The notes: a model not told the origin generated them from the sequence alone. Shown: positions 25,620 through 34,875, counted from the first letter of the stretch. The stretch: DNA of 64,000 bases from Streptomyces sp. RerS4 (GCF_023515955.1 NZ_CP097322.1:6248501-6312500), one strand, 5' to 3'. Program-made: numbers and translations.

Positions 25620-26651
25620 ATGGCCATGCCACTGCGACAGTCCATCAGGGTCGGGACCTATCTGCTCGAACAGAAGGTCCGCAAGCGTGAGAAGTTCCCG
25701 TTGATCGTCGAACTGGAGCCGCTCTACGCCTGCAATCTGGCGTGCGAGGGGTGCGGGAAGATCCAACACCCGGCCGGGGTGCTCAAGCAGCGCATGCCCG
25801 TGGCCCAGGCGGTCGGCGCCGTCCTGGAGTCCGGGGCGCCCATGGTGTCCATCGCGGGCGGAGAGCCCCTGATGCACCCCCAGATCGACGAGATCGTGCG
25901 CCAACTGGTGGCGAAGCGGAAGTACGTCTTCCTCTGCACGAACGCCCTGCTGCTCCGCAAGAAGATCGAGAAGTTCACCCCGTCCCCGTATTTCGCCTTC
26001 GCCGTCCACATCGACGGACTGCGCGAACGCCACGACGAATCGGTGGCCAAAGAGGGCGTCTTCGACGAGGCCGTCGCCGCCATCAAGGAGGCGAAGCGGC
26101 GCGGATTCCGCGTCACCACCAACTCGACCTTCTTCAACACCGACACCCCGCAGACCGTCATCGAGGTCCTCAACTACCTCAATGACGACCTCCGGGTCGA
26201 CGAGATGATGATCTCGCCCGCCTACGCCTACGAAAAGGCCCCCGACCAGGAACATTTCCTCGGAGTCGAACAAACGAGGGAACTCTTCAAGAAGGCCTTC
26301 GCGGGCGGCAACCGGCGCCGCTGGCGCCTCAACCACTCCCCGCTCTTCCTCGACTTCCTGGAAGGCAAAGCGGATTTCCCCTGCACCGCCTGGGCCATTC
26401 CCAATTACTCCCTCTTCGGCTGGCAGCGCCCCTGCTACCTGATGAGCGACGGGTACGTCCCCACCTACCGGGAGCTGATCGAGGACACCGACTGGGACAA
26501 GTACGGCCGCGGCAAGGACCCCCGCTGCGCCAACTGCATGGCGCACTGCGGCTACGAGCCCACCGCCGTCCTCGCCACCATGGGCTCGCTCAAGGAATCC
26601 CTGCGCGCGGCCCGCGAGACCATCGGCGGCAACCGGGACGCCTCGTCATGA
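25620..26651 (+). CDS. hpnH: Adenosyl-hopene transferase HpnH (radical SAM)
   Basis: The 343-aa radical SAM enzyme has the CxxxCxxC cluster ligands at 38, 42 and 45 (CNLACEGC), SIAGGEPLMHP for SAM binding, and a Cys-rich C-terminus (DPRCANCMAHCGYEPTA) as in HpnH proteins. It adds the 5'-deoxyadenosyl group to diploptene to give adenosylhopane. ATG 25620 is chosen because AGGAGGTGA (25606-25614) lies five bases upstream and overlaps the hpnG stop; GTG 25611 would have no site of its own. The stop overlaps the next gene as ATGA. Confidence 0.94.
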   Translation: MAMPLRQSIRVGTYLLEQKVRKREKFPLIVELEPLYACNLACEGCGKIQHPAGVLKQRMPVAQAVGAVLESGAPMVSIAGGEPLMHPQIDEIVRQLVAKRKYVFLCTNALLLRKKIEKFTPSPYFAFAVHIDGLRERHDESVAKEGVFDEAVAAIKEAKRRGFRVTTNSTFFNTDTPQTVIEVLNYLNDDLRVDEMMISPAYAYEKAPDQEHFLGVEQTRELFKKAFAGGNRRRWRLNHSPLFLDFLEGKADFPCTAWAIPNYSLFGWQRPCYLMSDGYVPTYRELIEDTDWDKYGRGKDPRCANCMAHCGYEPTAVLATMGSLKESLRAARETIGGNRDASS

Positions 26652-28051
26652 CAGCCGCGCCCGACGCGGCCAAGGGCTTCGACCTCGCCGCGCTGCTGGC
26701 CGAACGCGGCGACGAACGCTACGACCTGCACGCCCGCCACCTCAACCACCAGCTGCCCCGCATGCTGCACACCATCGGCTTCGACAAGGTCTACGTACGG
26801 GCCGAGGGCGCGCACTTCTGGGACGCCGAGGGCAACGACCACCTCGACATGCTCGCCGGCTTCGGGGTGATGGGCCTGGGCCGCCACCACCCCGTCGTCC
26901 GCCGCGCCCTGCACGACGTCCTCGACGCCCAGCTCGCCGACCTCACCCGCTTCGACTGCCCACCCCTGCCCGGACTGCTCGCCGAGAAGCTCCTCGCGCA
27001 CAGCCCCCACCTGGAGCGGGTCTACTTCGGCAACAGCGGCACCGAGGCCGTGGAGACCGCCCTGAAGTTCGCCCGGTACGCCACCGGCCGCCCCAGGATC
27101 CTCTACTGCGACCACGCCTTCCACGGACTCACCACCGGCTCCCTGTCCGTCAACGGCGAAAGCGGCTTCCGCGACGGCTTCGCCCCCCTGCTCCCCGACA
27201 CGAAGATCCCCCTCGGGGACCTCGCGGCCCTGGAGCGGGAGCTGGCCCGCGGGGACGTGGCCGCCCTGATCGTCGAGCCGATCCAGGGCAAGGGGGTGCA
27301 CGCCGCCCCGCCCGGTTTCCTGCGCGCCGCCCAGGAAGCGCTGCACCGGCACAAGGCCCTGCTCATCGCCGACGAGGTCCAGACCGGCCTCGGCCGTACC
27401 GGGGACTTCTACGCGTACCAGCACGAGCCGGGCGTCGAGCCGGACCTGCTGTGCGTGGCCAAGGCCCTGTCCGGCGGTTACGTGCCGGTCGGCGCCACCC
27501 TCGGCAAGGACTGGATCTTCCGGCGCGTCTACTCGTCCATGGACCGGGTGCTCGTGCACTCCGCGAGCTTCGGTTCCAACGCGCAGGCGATGGCCGCCGG
27601 ACTCGCCGTCCTGTCCGTGATCGAGGACGAGCGGATCGTGGCCCACGCCCGCGCCATGGGCGACCTGCTGCGGGGCCGGCTCGCCGCGCTCGTGGACGAG
27701 TACGAGCTCCTCCACGAGGTGCGCGGGCGCGGGCTGATGATCGGCATCGAGTTCGGCCGGCCGTCCTCGCTGAAGCTGCGCAGCCGGTGGGCCATGCTCC
27801 AGGCCGCTCGCAAGGGGCTGTTCGCGCAGATGGTCGTCGCGCCCCTGCTCAGCAGGCACCGGATCCTCACCCAGGTCTCCGGCGACCACCTGGAGGTCAT
27901 CAAGCTCATCCCGCCGCTCATCATCGACGAGGCGGACGTGGACCGCTTCGTCGGCGCCTTCCGGGAGGTCATGGACGAGGCCCACGCCGGCGGCGCCCTG
28001 ATGTGGGACTTCGGCCGGACGCTGGTCAAGCAGGCCGTCGGCAATCGCTGA
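26648..28051 (+). CDS. hpnO: Class III aminotransferase, HpnO-like
   Basis: This 467-aa PLP enzyme of the class III (ornithine/acetylornithine) aminotransferase family has GNSGTEAVETALKFAR for cofactor phosphate binding, LIADEVQTGLGRTG, and the Schiff-base lysine in CVAKALSGGYVPVG. In hopanoid operons it converts ribosylhopane to aminobacteriohopanetriol. It overlaps hpnH directly by ATGA, so no ispG or dxs gene intervenes as in S. coelicolor. It is the last gene of the operon; a phosphatase gene converges on it after 20 bp. Confidence 0.88.
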   Translation: MTAAPDAAKGFDLAALLAERGDERYDLHARHLNHQLPRMLHTIGFDKVYVRAEGAHFWDAEGNDHLDMLAGFGVMGLGRHHPVVRRALHDVLDAQLADLTRFDCPPLPGLLAEKLLAHSPHLERVYFGNSGTEAVETALKFARYATGRPRILYCDHAFHGLTTGSLSVNGESGFRDGFAPLLPDTKIPLGDLAALERELARGDVAALIVEPIQGKGVHAAPPGFLRAAQEALHRHKALLIADEVQTGLGRTGDFYAYQHEPGVEPDLLCVAKALSGGYVPVGATLGKDWIFRRVYSSMDRVLVHSASFGSNAQAMAAGLAVLSVIEDERIVAHARAMGDLLRGRLAALVDEYELLHEVRGRGLMIGIEFGRPSSLKLRSRWAMLQAARKGLFAQMVVAPLLSRHRILTQVSGDHLEVIKLIPPLIIDEADVDRFVGAFREVMDEAHAGGALMWDFGRTLVKQAVGNR

Positions 28052-28071
28052 CGGCCTGCCCCCGCGCGGAG

Positions 28072-28890
28072 CTACGGCTCCAGCAGCCGGTCGCGGAGCC
28101 GGTCGAGGGTCTCGGGCGTGAGCCCGAGGCCCTCGCCGAGGTAGCGGTCAACCGCGCCCCACCGGCCCTCGATGGTCTCGAACGCCGCGTCCAGGTACTC
28201 GGCGCGGGCCTCGAACAGCGGCGAGAGCAGCTCCCGCACCTCGGGGGAGCCGTTGTCGGCCGCGTCGGCGCGGCGCATCCGGTAGCGGCGGTGCGGCGCG
28301 TTCGACTCCAGGTAGTCCGCCACGATGGCCTCGCGCTCGACGCCGAGGGCCAGCAGGGTCACCGCGATCGACAGCCCCGCGCGGTCCTTGCCCGCCGCGC
28401 AGTGCATCAGCGCCGGCACGCTGTCCTCCGCGAGCGCGTGGACGACCCGGCTGTGCTCGGCGGTGCGGGTCCGCACGATCTTGCGGTACGAGGCGGTCAT
28501 GCGCGCGGCCGCCTTCCCGTCGCCCAGGAGCTCGCGCAACTGGGCGAGATCGCCCTCGTGGACCAGTTTCCAGAAGTCCCGGCCGTCGGCCGGATCCGAC
28601 ATCGGAATGTTCACGTTGCGGACGCCCGGAAGTGCCACGTCCAACCCCTCCACGGCGTGGTCGGCGTGGCTGCGGAAGTCGAAGACGGTGTGGAGGCCGA
28701 GCGAGCCGAGGAACTCTGCACCGGTTTCGGTGGCATGCGCGAGATGTCCGCTTCGGAACAGTCGTCCTGACCTGACCCTCCGTCCGTCGATGGTGGGCAA
28801 CCCGCCCACGTCACGGAAGTTGCGCACTCCGATCAGCTCCGGCTCGGGTTCGGGGCGCGCCGGAAGGGGCTGGGGTATCGACTGGGTCAC
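28072..28890 (-). CDS. Tyrosine-protein phosphatase (DSP-like, Ptp A/MptpB type)
   Basis: A 272-aa protein with the phosphate-binding loop HCAAGKDRAG (catalytic Cys, invariant Arg) and the N-terminal NFRDVGGLPT and RSGRLFRSGHL motifs typical of the bacterial tyrosine/lipid phosphatase family that includes MptpB. The KD in the loop (HCxxGKDR) marks the triple-specificity subgroup acting on phosphotyrosine, phosphoserine/threonine and phosphoinositides. It is cytoplasmic, without signal or membrane segment. GTG 28890 is preceded by GGAGGAG. The gene ends 20 bp from the hopanoid operon's last stop codon. Confidence 0.87.
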   Translation of the reverse strand: MTQSIPQPLPARPEPEPELIGVRNFRDVGGLPTIDGRRVRSGRLFRSGHLAHATETGAEFLGSLGLHTVFDFRSHADHAVEGLDVALPGVRNVNIPMSDPADGRDFWKLVHEGDLAQLRELLGDGKAAARMTASYRKIVRTRTAEHSRVVHALAEDSVPALMHCAAGKDRAGLSIAVTLLALGVEREAIVADYLESNAPHRRYRMRRADAADNGSPEVRELLSPLFEARAEYLDAAFETIEGRWGAVDRYLGEGLGLTPETLDRLRDRLLEP

Positions 28891-29214
28891 GTGTACTCCT
28901 CCGTGTCGTCCTGCGGTGTCCGAATTGCTCTGGTTGAGACCAACTTGCCAGAGGGGGAGGCGAGATCGTGCCGGGCTCCGTGAGCCAGATCATACGGTGA
29001 CCGAGCGTGCCTGATCACGAAATCCGAATTGCCTTGCCGGAGCGGTTGTTGATGGTCCGAAATAAACGGAGGGTGACCGGAATTTCCTCGATTCCTCTTC
29101 CCCGTGAATCGGTCGGGCAATCCACGGCTTGTTGGGTGCCGTCCCACTGGATTACCTTCGCGATCGATCCGGGTGGACCGCCTAATCCTGCCGCCGCCCG
29201 GGAACCGCACCCGA
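28891..29214. other. Intergenic region between phosphatase and riboswitch
   Basis: No credible gene is seen on either strand; the short open frames here have no ribosome-binding sites or family resemblance. The stretch around 28920-29100 is less GC-rich than its surroundings and should hold the divergent promoters of the phosphatase gene and of the riboswitch-controlled peptidase gene. Confidence 0.5.
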
Positions 29215-29362
29215 CCATCGACGCGCGCGGCAGGAGCGGGGGAACCAGGTAAGCCGCCGTCACGGATCTTTTTCCGGGACGGCTCGGGGTGAAGTCGTAC
29301 ACGCCGGCGCGCATACGGCCGGACATCTCCAGTCCGAACCCGACAGCTCACCTCGCAGGCGA
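29215..29362 (+). ncRNA. c-di-AMP riboswitch (ydaO/yuaA type) in the leader of an M23 peptidase gene
   Basis: The conserved core elements of the ydaO-yuaA leader occur in order: AGGAGCGGGGGAACC (29233-29247) with AGGTAAG after it, GGGGTGAAG (29286-29294), and the highly conserved 3' block GAACCCGACAGCTCACCTCG (29336-29355) followed by CAGGCG. A variable hairpin (CCGTCACGGA against TCCGGGACGG) lies between the first two. This class binds c-di-AMP and in Streptomyces precedes cell-wall hydrolase genes such as rpfA, usually turning them off. The gene 17 bp downstream encodes a LysM/M23 wall hydrolase, matching that role. The boundaries are approximate. Confidence 0.85.
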
Positions 29363-29378
29363 CGGAGAGGAATTCGCC

Positions 29379-30421
29379 ATGCCCGGAAAGGGTAAGCACC
29401 GCCGTCCGAAGTCCCGTTCCCTGCCCCGCGGGTTCGCCGCGGCCGGCGCCGGTGGCGCCGCCCTCGCGCTGCCGCTGATCGGAGCCGGTGGCGCCCACGC
29501 CGCCGCCCCGCGGCCACGCCGGCCACCGCTCCCGTACAGGCCGAGCCGGCCCCCGCCGCGCTCCAGGCCGCCGCCCCCGTGGCTGCCGCTGCCGCCGCGT
29601 CGACCGTCTACACCGTCGTGCCCGGCGACCACCTCTCGAAGATCGCCGCCGAGCGGCACCTCTCCGGCGGCTGGCAGCGGCTCTACGCCGACAACCGCGA
29701 GGCCGTCGGCGCCGACCCGTCGCTCATCCACCCCGGCCTGAAGCTCACCCTCGGCGGCCGGGCCGAGGCGCCCGCCCCGAAGAGCCCCTCCACGCCCGCC
29801 GCTTCGGGCCAGGGCTCCTCGACCGGGACCCGGGCCGGGCACGAGGACGCGTCCGGCGCGGGTCAGGCCAAGGGCGACGCCGGCGACACCGACCGGCGCG
29901 CCGACACGGCCGACGCGGCACCGAAGTCCGCGCCGAGCCGCACGTCCGTCCCCGCCCCGCGCTCCGCCGGAAAGGCCCCGGCCGCACCCGCCGCGCCCGA
30001 GGCCCCGGCGAAGGCGACCGGCTTCGTCGCCCCCGTCAGCGGCGGCGCCACCACCCCGTACCGCCTCGGCGGCAGCATGTGGTCCTCCGGCTACCACACC
30101 GGCGTCGACTTCGCGGCGAGCACCGGCACCACCGTCAAGGCGGTCGGCGCGGGCACCGTCGTCTCCGCGGGCTGGGGCGGCTCGTACGGCAACGAGGTCG
30201 TCATCCGGCACGCCGACGGCAAGTACTCCCAGTACGGCCACCTGTCCTCGCTGTCCGTCTCCGTCGGCCAGGGCGTCACCGCCGGCCAGCGCATCGGACT
30301 CTCCGGCGCCACCGGCAACGTGACCGGCCCCCACCTCCACTTCGAGATCCGCACGGGCCCGTCCTACGGCTCCGACATCGACCCGCTGGCCTACCTCCGC
30401 TCGAAGGGCGTCAGCATCTGA
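29379..30421 (+). pseudogene. LysM plus M23 (LytM-type) peptidase gene with a frameshift near 29506-29510
   Basis: ATG 29379, preceded by GGAGAGGA, starts a signal peptide (basic N-terminus, then GFAAAGAGGAALALPLIGAG, ending near AHAA) in one frame. The rest (a LysM domain from TVYTVVPGDHLSKIAAE, a Pro/Ala linker, and an M23 domain with the zinc ligands in GYHTGVDFAAS and GPHLHFEIR) is in the frame one base back. Adding one C to the CCCC run at 29506-29509 restores a continuous secreted protein of about 347 residues. It is therefore either a real single-base disruption or a base-calling error. The product would be a wall-bound endopeptidase. GTG 29579 could start a cytoplasmic fragment but has no ribosome-binding site. 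Confidence 0.8.
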
Positions 30422-30451
30422 GGACACCCGCCGACCGGGCGGTGACGGACG

Positions 30452-30484
30452 TGAGGCCGGGGCCTGAGGGGGGTCCCGGCCTCA
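30452..30484 (+). terminator. Hairpin terminator after the M23 peptidase gene
   Basis: TGAGGCCGGG (30452-30461) pairs perfectly with CCCGGCCTCA (30475-30484) around a 13-base loop, 30 bp after the stop codon, and is followed by a locally T-rich stretch. It is a good intrinsic terminator candidate. Confidence 0.7.
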
Positions 30485-30584
30485 TCTGTACTTATTCCTT
30501 ATCCCCCGCGTGGTATAGATCACGGTCCGTCAACCCCTCATTACGTTGGCGTAGGTTGCTTTCCGGGGTGAAGGATGGGCTCCC

Positions 30585-31370
30585 GTGGCAGCGACGAAGA
30601 CGACACTCAAGACCATCGGCTCGTACGCGGCGATCGGGGACAGCTTCACCGAAGGCGTGGGGGACCCGGGACCCGGGGACTCGTATCTCGGCTGGGCGGA
30701 CCGGCTCGCCGTACTCCTGGCGGATCAGCGTGACGAGCACGACTTCAGGTACGCCAACCTCGCGGTGCGGGGCAGGCTCCTGGACCAGATCGTGGCCGAG
30801 CAGGTGCCGCGGGCCAAGGCCCTCGCCCCCGACCTCGTCACCTTCTGTGCGGGCGGCAACGACATCATCCGGCCCGGCAGCGACCCCGACGACGTGGCGG
30901 AACGTTTCGAGGCGGCCGTCGCCGACCTCACCGGCGCCGTCGGCCACGTCATGATCACCACGGGCTTCGACACCCGCGGCGTCCCGGTCCTCAAGCACCT
31001 CCGGGGCAAGGTCGCCACGTACAGCGCCCACGTGCGTGCCATCGCCGACCGCTACGACTGCCCCGTGCTCGACCTCTGGTCGCTGAAGTCCGTCCAGGAC
31101 CGACGGGCCTGGGACGGCGACCGGCTCCACCTCTCGCCCGAGGGGCACACCCGCGTCGCGCTGCGCGCCGCGCAGGTCCTCGGCTACGAGGTCCCCGCCG
31201 ACCCGGACCAGCCCTGGCCGCCCACGCCGCCGCGCGGCTCGGTCGACGTCACCCGGGACAACATCCAGTGGGCGCGCGAGCACCTCGTGCCCTGGATCGG
31301 ACGCCGACTGCGCGGCGAGTCCTCCGGCGACCACGTCGAGGCCAAGCGGCCGGACCTGCTGCCGCTGTAG
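30585..31370 (+). CDS. SGNH/GDSL-type esterase, cytoplasmic
   Basis: This 261-aa hydrolase has the block I nucleophile serine in AIGDSFTEG (residues about 16-24), the block III GGND, and the block V Asp-His pair in DRLHLSPEGH, so the catalytic set is complete. There is no signal peptide, unlike many Streptomyces GDSL lipases. It probably deacylates a small ester; the substrate is unknown. Start GTG 30585 follows GAAGGATGGG. A hairpin (31390-31411) lies after the stop codon. Confidence 0.86.
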   Translation: MAATKTTLKTIGSYAAIGDSFTEGVGDPGPGDSYLGWADRLAVLLADQRDEHDFRYANLAVRGRLLDQIVAEQVPRAKALAPDLVTFCAGGNDIIRPGSDPDDVAERFEAAVADLTGAVGHVMITTGFDTRGVPVLKHLRGKVATYSAHVRAIADRYDCPVLDLWSLKSVQDRRAWDGDRLHLSPEGHTRVALRAAQVLGYEVPADPDQPWPPTPPRGSVDVTRDNIQWAREHLVPWIGRRLRGESSGDHVEAKRPDLLPL

Positions 31371-31389
31371 CCGCCCGGCCGCCCGGCCG

Positions 31390-31411
31390 CCCCGTACCGC
31401 GTGGTACGGGG
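31390..31411 (+). terminator. Hairpin after the GDSL gene
   Basis: CCCCGTACC (31390-31398) pairs perfectly with GGTACGGGG (31403-31411) around a 4-base loop, 19 bp after the stop. No T tract follows. Confidence 0.5.
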
Positions 31412-31515
31412 CGGTACGGGGCGGCGCGGCGGAATCCTGCGGGGCCGGTGCGCGTTGGGATGGTCGTGGACGTACGTCCGTACCAGCCCATCCTGCACCT
31501 TTCCCAGGAGGCGCC

Positions 31516-32760
31516 TTGACCGGCTCTCTTCCCCTGCGTCCCCGGCTGCGCGCCCTGCGGCCCGAAGCCTTCGGCGCGGATCCCTCCGGCGCACGGCTGG
31601 AGCGGATCCTGCGCTCGCCGAACTTCGCCGACGGCGTCTTCCAGAACCCGGTGGGGGCCCGGACCAGGCCTTCCGGTTCGATGGCCGAGTTCGCCCGGAT
31701 CTACTTCCACAAGGAACAGCGGGTCCGGCGCAACCCCGCGGCGCCGATCCCGGTCTATCCGACGACCCTCGCCGAACTGGCCAAACCACCGGTCTCGGGA
31801 CTGCGCCTGACCTGGATGGGACACTCCAGCGTGCTCGCGGAGATCGACGGCCGCCGGATCCTGTTCGACCCGGTGTGGGGCGAGCGCTGCTCCCCCTTCC
31901 CCTTCGCCGGTCCCAAGCGGCTGCACCCCGTCCCCGTACCGCTGGCCTCGCTGGGCGACGTCGACGTCGTGGTCATCTCGCACGACCACTACGACCACCT
32001 CGACCTGCCCACCATCAAGGCCCTCGCCGGCACCGACACGATCTTCGCCGTCCCCCTGGGCGTCGGAGCGCACCTGGAGCGCTGGGGCGTCCCGGCCGGG
32101 CGACTGCGCGAGCTGGACTGGAACGAGAGCATCGAGGTCGCCGGCCTCACCCTGACGGCCACCCCCGCCCGGCACTTCTGCGGACGCGGCCTGCGCAACC
32201 AGCAGTTCACCCTCTGGGCCTCCTGGGTGGTGGCGGGCGAGGAACACCGGATCTTCCACAGCGGCGACACCGGCTACTTCCCCGGCTTCCTGGAAATCGG
32301 CGCCGAACACGGCCCGTTCGACGCCACGATGATCCAGATCGGCGCCTACTCCGAATACTGGCCCGACATCCACATGACCCCGGAGGAGGGCATGCGCGCC
32401 CACCTCGACCTCCAGGGCGGTGCGGCGCGCGGCGTGATGCTCCCCATCCACTGGGGCACCTTCAATCTCGCACCGCACCCGTGGGACGAGCCCGGCGAGG
32501 GCACCGTCGCCGCCGCCGAGGCCGCCGGAGCCGCCATCGCCCTGCCCGTTCCCGGCGAGCCGTTCGAGCCCGGCGCGGCCGACGCGCCGGACGCGGCGTG
32601 GTGGCGGCCCTTCGCGGTGGCCGGACCCGCTCCCTCGGCGCCGGTGGGCGTGCCCTCCCTCGGGGAGGCCGCGGCCGTGGTCGCTCCCGCCACCGTGGTC
32701 CCGGCGGACGTCGGGTCGACCGAGGCCGGGAGCGGGGAGCCGGAGGCCGTCGGCTCGTAG
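31516..32760 (+). CDS. Metallo-beta-lactamase-fold hydrolase (NAPE-PLD/UlaG-like)
   Basis: The 414-aa protein has the metal-binding HxHxDH in ISHDHYDHLDL (about residue 155), a further ligand set in HSGDTGYFPG and a late histidine in LPIHWGTFN, matching the NAPE-PLD/UlaG branch of the family. The first 90 residues contain the MTWMGHSSVL-type strand that opens the fold. It is a zinc-dependent phosphodiesterase or lactonase of unknown substrate. The C-terminal 75 residues are Ala/Pro/Val-rich and probably unstructured. The start is TTG 31516, supported by AGGAGG at 31506-31511. Confidence 0.85.
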   Translation: MTGSLPLRPRLRALRPEAFGADPSGARLERILRSPNFADGVFQNPVGARTRPSGSMAEFARIYFHKEQRVRRNPAAPIPVYPTTLAELAKPPVSGLRLTWMGHSSVLAEIDGRRILFDPVWGERCSPFPFAGPKRLHPVPVPLASLGDVDVVVISHDHYDHLDLPTIKALAGTDTIFAVPLGVGAHLERWGVPAGRLRELDWNESIEVAGLTLTATPARHFCGRGLRNQQFTLWASWVVAGEEHRIFHSGDTGYFPGFLEIGAEHGPFDATMIQIGAYSEYWPDIHMTPEEGMRAHLDLQGGAARGVMLPIHWGTFNLAPHPWDEPGEGTVAAAEAAGAAIALPVPGEPFEPGAADAPDAAWWRPFAVAGPAPSAPVGVPSLGEAAAVVAPATVVPADVGSTEAGSGEPEAVGS

Positions 32761-33026
32761 CGGCGGCGGCAGCGGGTTCGGGGGCGGGTCCGGGGGCGCG
32801 TACGCGTCCGTGTACGGGGCGGCGTACGCCTCCCGACGGCACGGGCGTACGCGCTCCCGGCGCATTCGGGCTGTCGTGCGAGCGCTCCATCGGGAGCGGG
32901 AAGCAGCCCGCCCAAGTTCCCCAACTGGGCGTCCGGGGCGGGAGCGTGCGGTCTAGCGTGGGTATCCGGTGATCAACACCGGGCCCCGGGAACGCTGGGG
33001 GCCGGTCCCCACGTACCGAGGACCCC

Positions 33027-34829
33027 ATGTCCGGACTCCGCGCCGCACGCCACGCACCGTCGAGACACGCCTCCACCGGTCCCGACCGGCGGATATGGCC
33101 CCAGTTGGTGCGCACGGCCGTCCTGCCCACCCTCGCCGCCGCGCTCAGCGGCGCCGCCGCGGTGATCTTCACCCTCCAGCTCGGCGGCGGCGCGGGGGAG
33201 CGAGACGCCCGCCTCTGGCCGGTGCTCGCGGGCTGCGCCCTGCTGGTCCTGGGCGCCCTCGCCGCCGCCCTGCTCGGGGCCCAACGCGCCGCCAAGACCG
33301 TCCGGGACCGGTGCGAGGCGCTGCGCCGCTCCAGCGTGCGCGGCCGGCAGGAGCTGCGCGCGGCCGCCGAGGGGCTGGAGCGCGGGGAGGTCCCGATGCG
33401 CCCCGCGCGCGGCACGCAGGGCGGGCCGGGCGGCCCCGGACCCGCCGAGGACGCGGTCGGGGCGGACGAGTTCCGGCTGCTCGCGCAGGAGTTGCGCGGC
33501 GCCCGCGAACAGGCCCACGCCACCCTCGTGCGGCTCGCCGTGGCGCCGGCGCCGAGCGACAGCGACCGCAAGGTGGAGGTCTTCGTCAACCTCGCGCGCC
33601 GCCTTCAGTCGCTCGTGCAGCGGGAGATCTCGCTCCTCGACGACCTGGAGGACACGGTCGAGGACCCCGACCTCCTCAAGGAGCTCTTCCACGTCGACCA
33701 CCTCGCCACCCGGATCCGCCGGCACGCCGAGAACCTCGCCGTACTCGGCGGGGCCGCCTCCCGGCGCCAGTGGACCCGCCCGATCGACCTGAGCGAGGTG
33801 CTGCGCTCATCGGTCGCCGAGGTCGAGCAGTACACGCGGGTCAAGGTCGTGCCCCCGGCGGGCGGTACCGTCCGCGGGCACGCCGTCGCCGACGTGGTCC
33901 ACCTGCTGGCCGAACTCATCGAGAACGCCACGGTGTTCTCCGCCCCCGACACGGACGTCGTGGTCCGCGCGGAGCGGGTCACCGCCGGGATCGCCGTCGA
34001 GGTCGAGGACCGGGGACTCGGCATGCCCCCCGAGGAACAGCACCGGATGAACGCCCTGCTCGGCGACCCCGACCAGGTCAGCGTCCGGCACCTGCTGGCC
34101 GACGGGCGCATCGGGCTCTTCGTGGTCTCGGCGCTGGCCCGCCGGCACGGCATCAACGTGGAGTTGAAGTCCAACATCTACGGCGGGGTCCTCGCCGTGC
34201 TCGTCCTGCCCCAGGGGCTGCTGGGCGCGGAGGCGCCGAGCGCCTCCGACGCCTTCGGCGGCTCGCGGACCACCTCGTGGGGGACCGGCACGGGCGGCGG
34301 GATCCCGCCGCTGGAGCCCGTACGGGTCCCCGCGCCGGGTTCCTGGCCCTCGCAGCGGGGCCCCGTACGGGCCGCCGCCGAGCCGGCACCGCGGCCGGAG
34401 CCCGCACCGCGGCCGGAGCCGGTACGGCGACCGGAGCCGGCGTGGGCGCCCGCCCCGGAGACGCCGGCACCCGCACCGCCCGCGCCCGCGCCCGAGAGGC
34501 CCGCGCCCACGCCGATCGTGCCCGCCGCCCGCGTGGACGGCGGACTCGGAGGAGGCGGAAGGGACTGGGGAGACGGCCGGGACGGGCAAGACGGCCGGGA
34601 CGGGCAAGACGGCCGGGACGGGCAAGACGGCAGTGACGGGCGAGACGGCGGCCACGGCGACCGGCCCGCCCTGCCCCGGCGCCGCGCCCAGGAGCACCTC
34701 GCGCCCCAGCTGCGCGAGACCCCCGCCCCGCGCCCGGCCCCCGACGCCGAGCGACCCCTGCACGACCCCGGCCTGATGGCGGCCTTCCAACGCGGCTTCG
34801 GCCTCGCCCACACGGATCCCCAGGCATGA
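33027..34829 (+). CDS. cvnA: Conservon sensor-like histidine kinase CvnA
   Basis: The 600-aa protein has two N-terminal membrane helices (about 28-50 and 63-85), a helical region with FVNLARRLQSLVQREISLLDDLE resembling a dimerisation helix but without a phospho-accepting His, and a GHKL ATPase domain with N-box LLAELIENATVFS, G1 EVEDRGLGM and G2 GRIGLFVVSALARRHG. The last 190 residues are disordered, Pro/Ala-rich, with Gly-Arg-Asp-Gly-Gln-Asp repeats. CvnA works at the membrane with CvnB-D in a GTPase-linked signalling unit like a eukaryotic G-protein receptor. It lacks the usual large extracellular sensor domain. Confidence 0.9.
   Translation: MSGLRAARHAPSRHASTGPDRRIWPQLVRTAVLPTLAAALSGAAAVIFTLQLGGGAGERDARLWPVLAGCALLVLGALAAALLGAQRAAKTVRDRCEALRRSSVRGRQELRAAAEGLERGEVPMRPARGTQGGPGGPGPAEDAVGADEFRLLAQELRGAREQAHATLVRLAVAPAPSDSDRKVEVFVNLARRLQSLVQREISLLDDLEDTVEDPDLLKELFHVDHLATRIRRHAENLAVLGGAASRRQWTRPIDLSEVLRSSVAEVEQYTRVKVVPPAGGTVRGHAVADVVHLLAELIENATVFSAPDTDVVVRAERVTAGIAVEVEDRGLGMPPEEQHRMNALLGDPDQVSVRHLLADGRIGLFVVSALARRHGINVELKSNIYGGVLAVLVLPQGLLGAEAPSASDAFGGSRTTSWGTGTGGGIPPLEPVRVPAPGSWPSQRGPVRAAAEPAPRPEPAPRPEPVRRPEPAWAPAPETPAPAPPAPAPERPAPTPIVPAARVDGGLGGGGRDWGDGRDGQDGRDGQDGRDGQDGSDGRDGGHGDRPALPRRRAQEHLAPQLRETPAPRPAPDAERPLHDPGLMAAFQRGFGLAHTDPQA
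34572..34643 (+). repeat. 18-bp tandem repeat within cvnA
   Basis: Three perfect copies of an 18-bp unit (34572-34589, 34590-34607, 34608-34625) and one degenerate copy encode Asp-Gly-Arg-Asp-Gly-Gln units in the disordered tail of CvnA. The repeat is in frame, so copy-number change would only lengthen or shorten the tail. Confidence 0.75.
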
Positions 34830-34875
34830 ACCGGGCCCCACCCGGACCCCCCACCCCAGCAAGGAGCACATCCCC

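Noticed and set aside
29007..29252. 81-codon plus-strand ORF upstream of the riboswitch
   Set aside because: No ribosome-binding site or resemblance to a protein; it runs into the structured riboswitch RNA.
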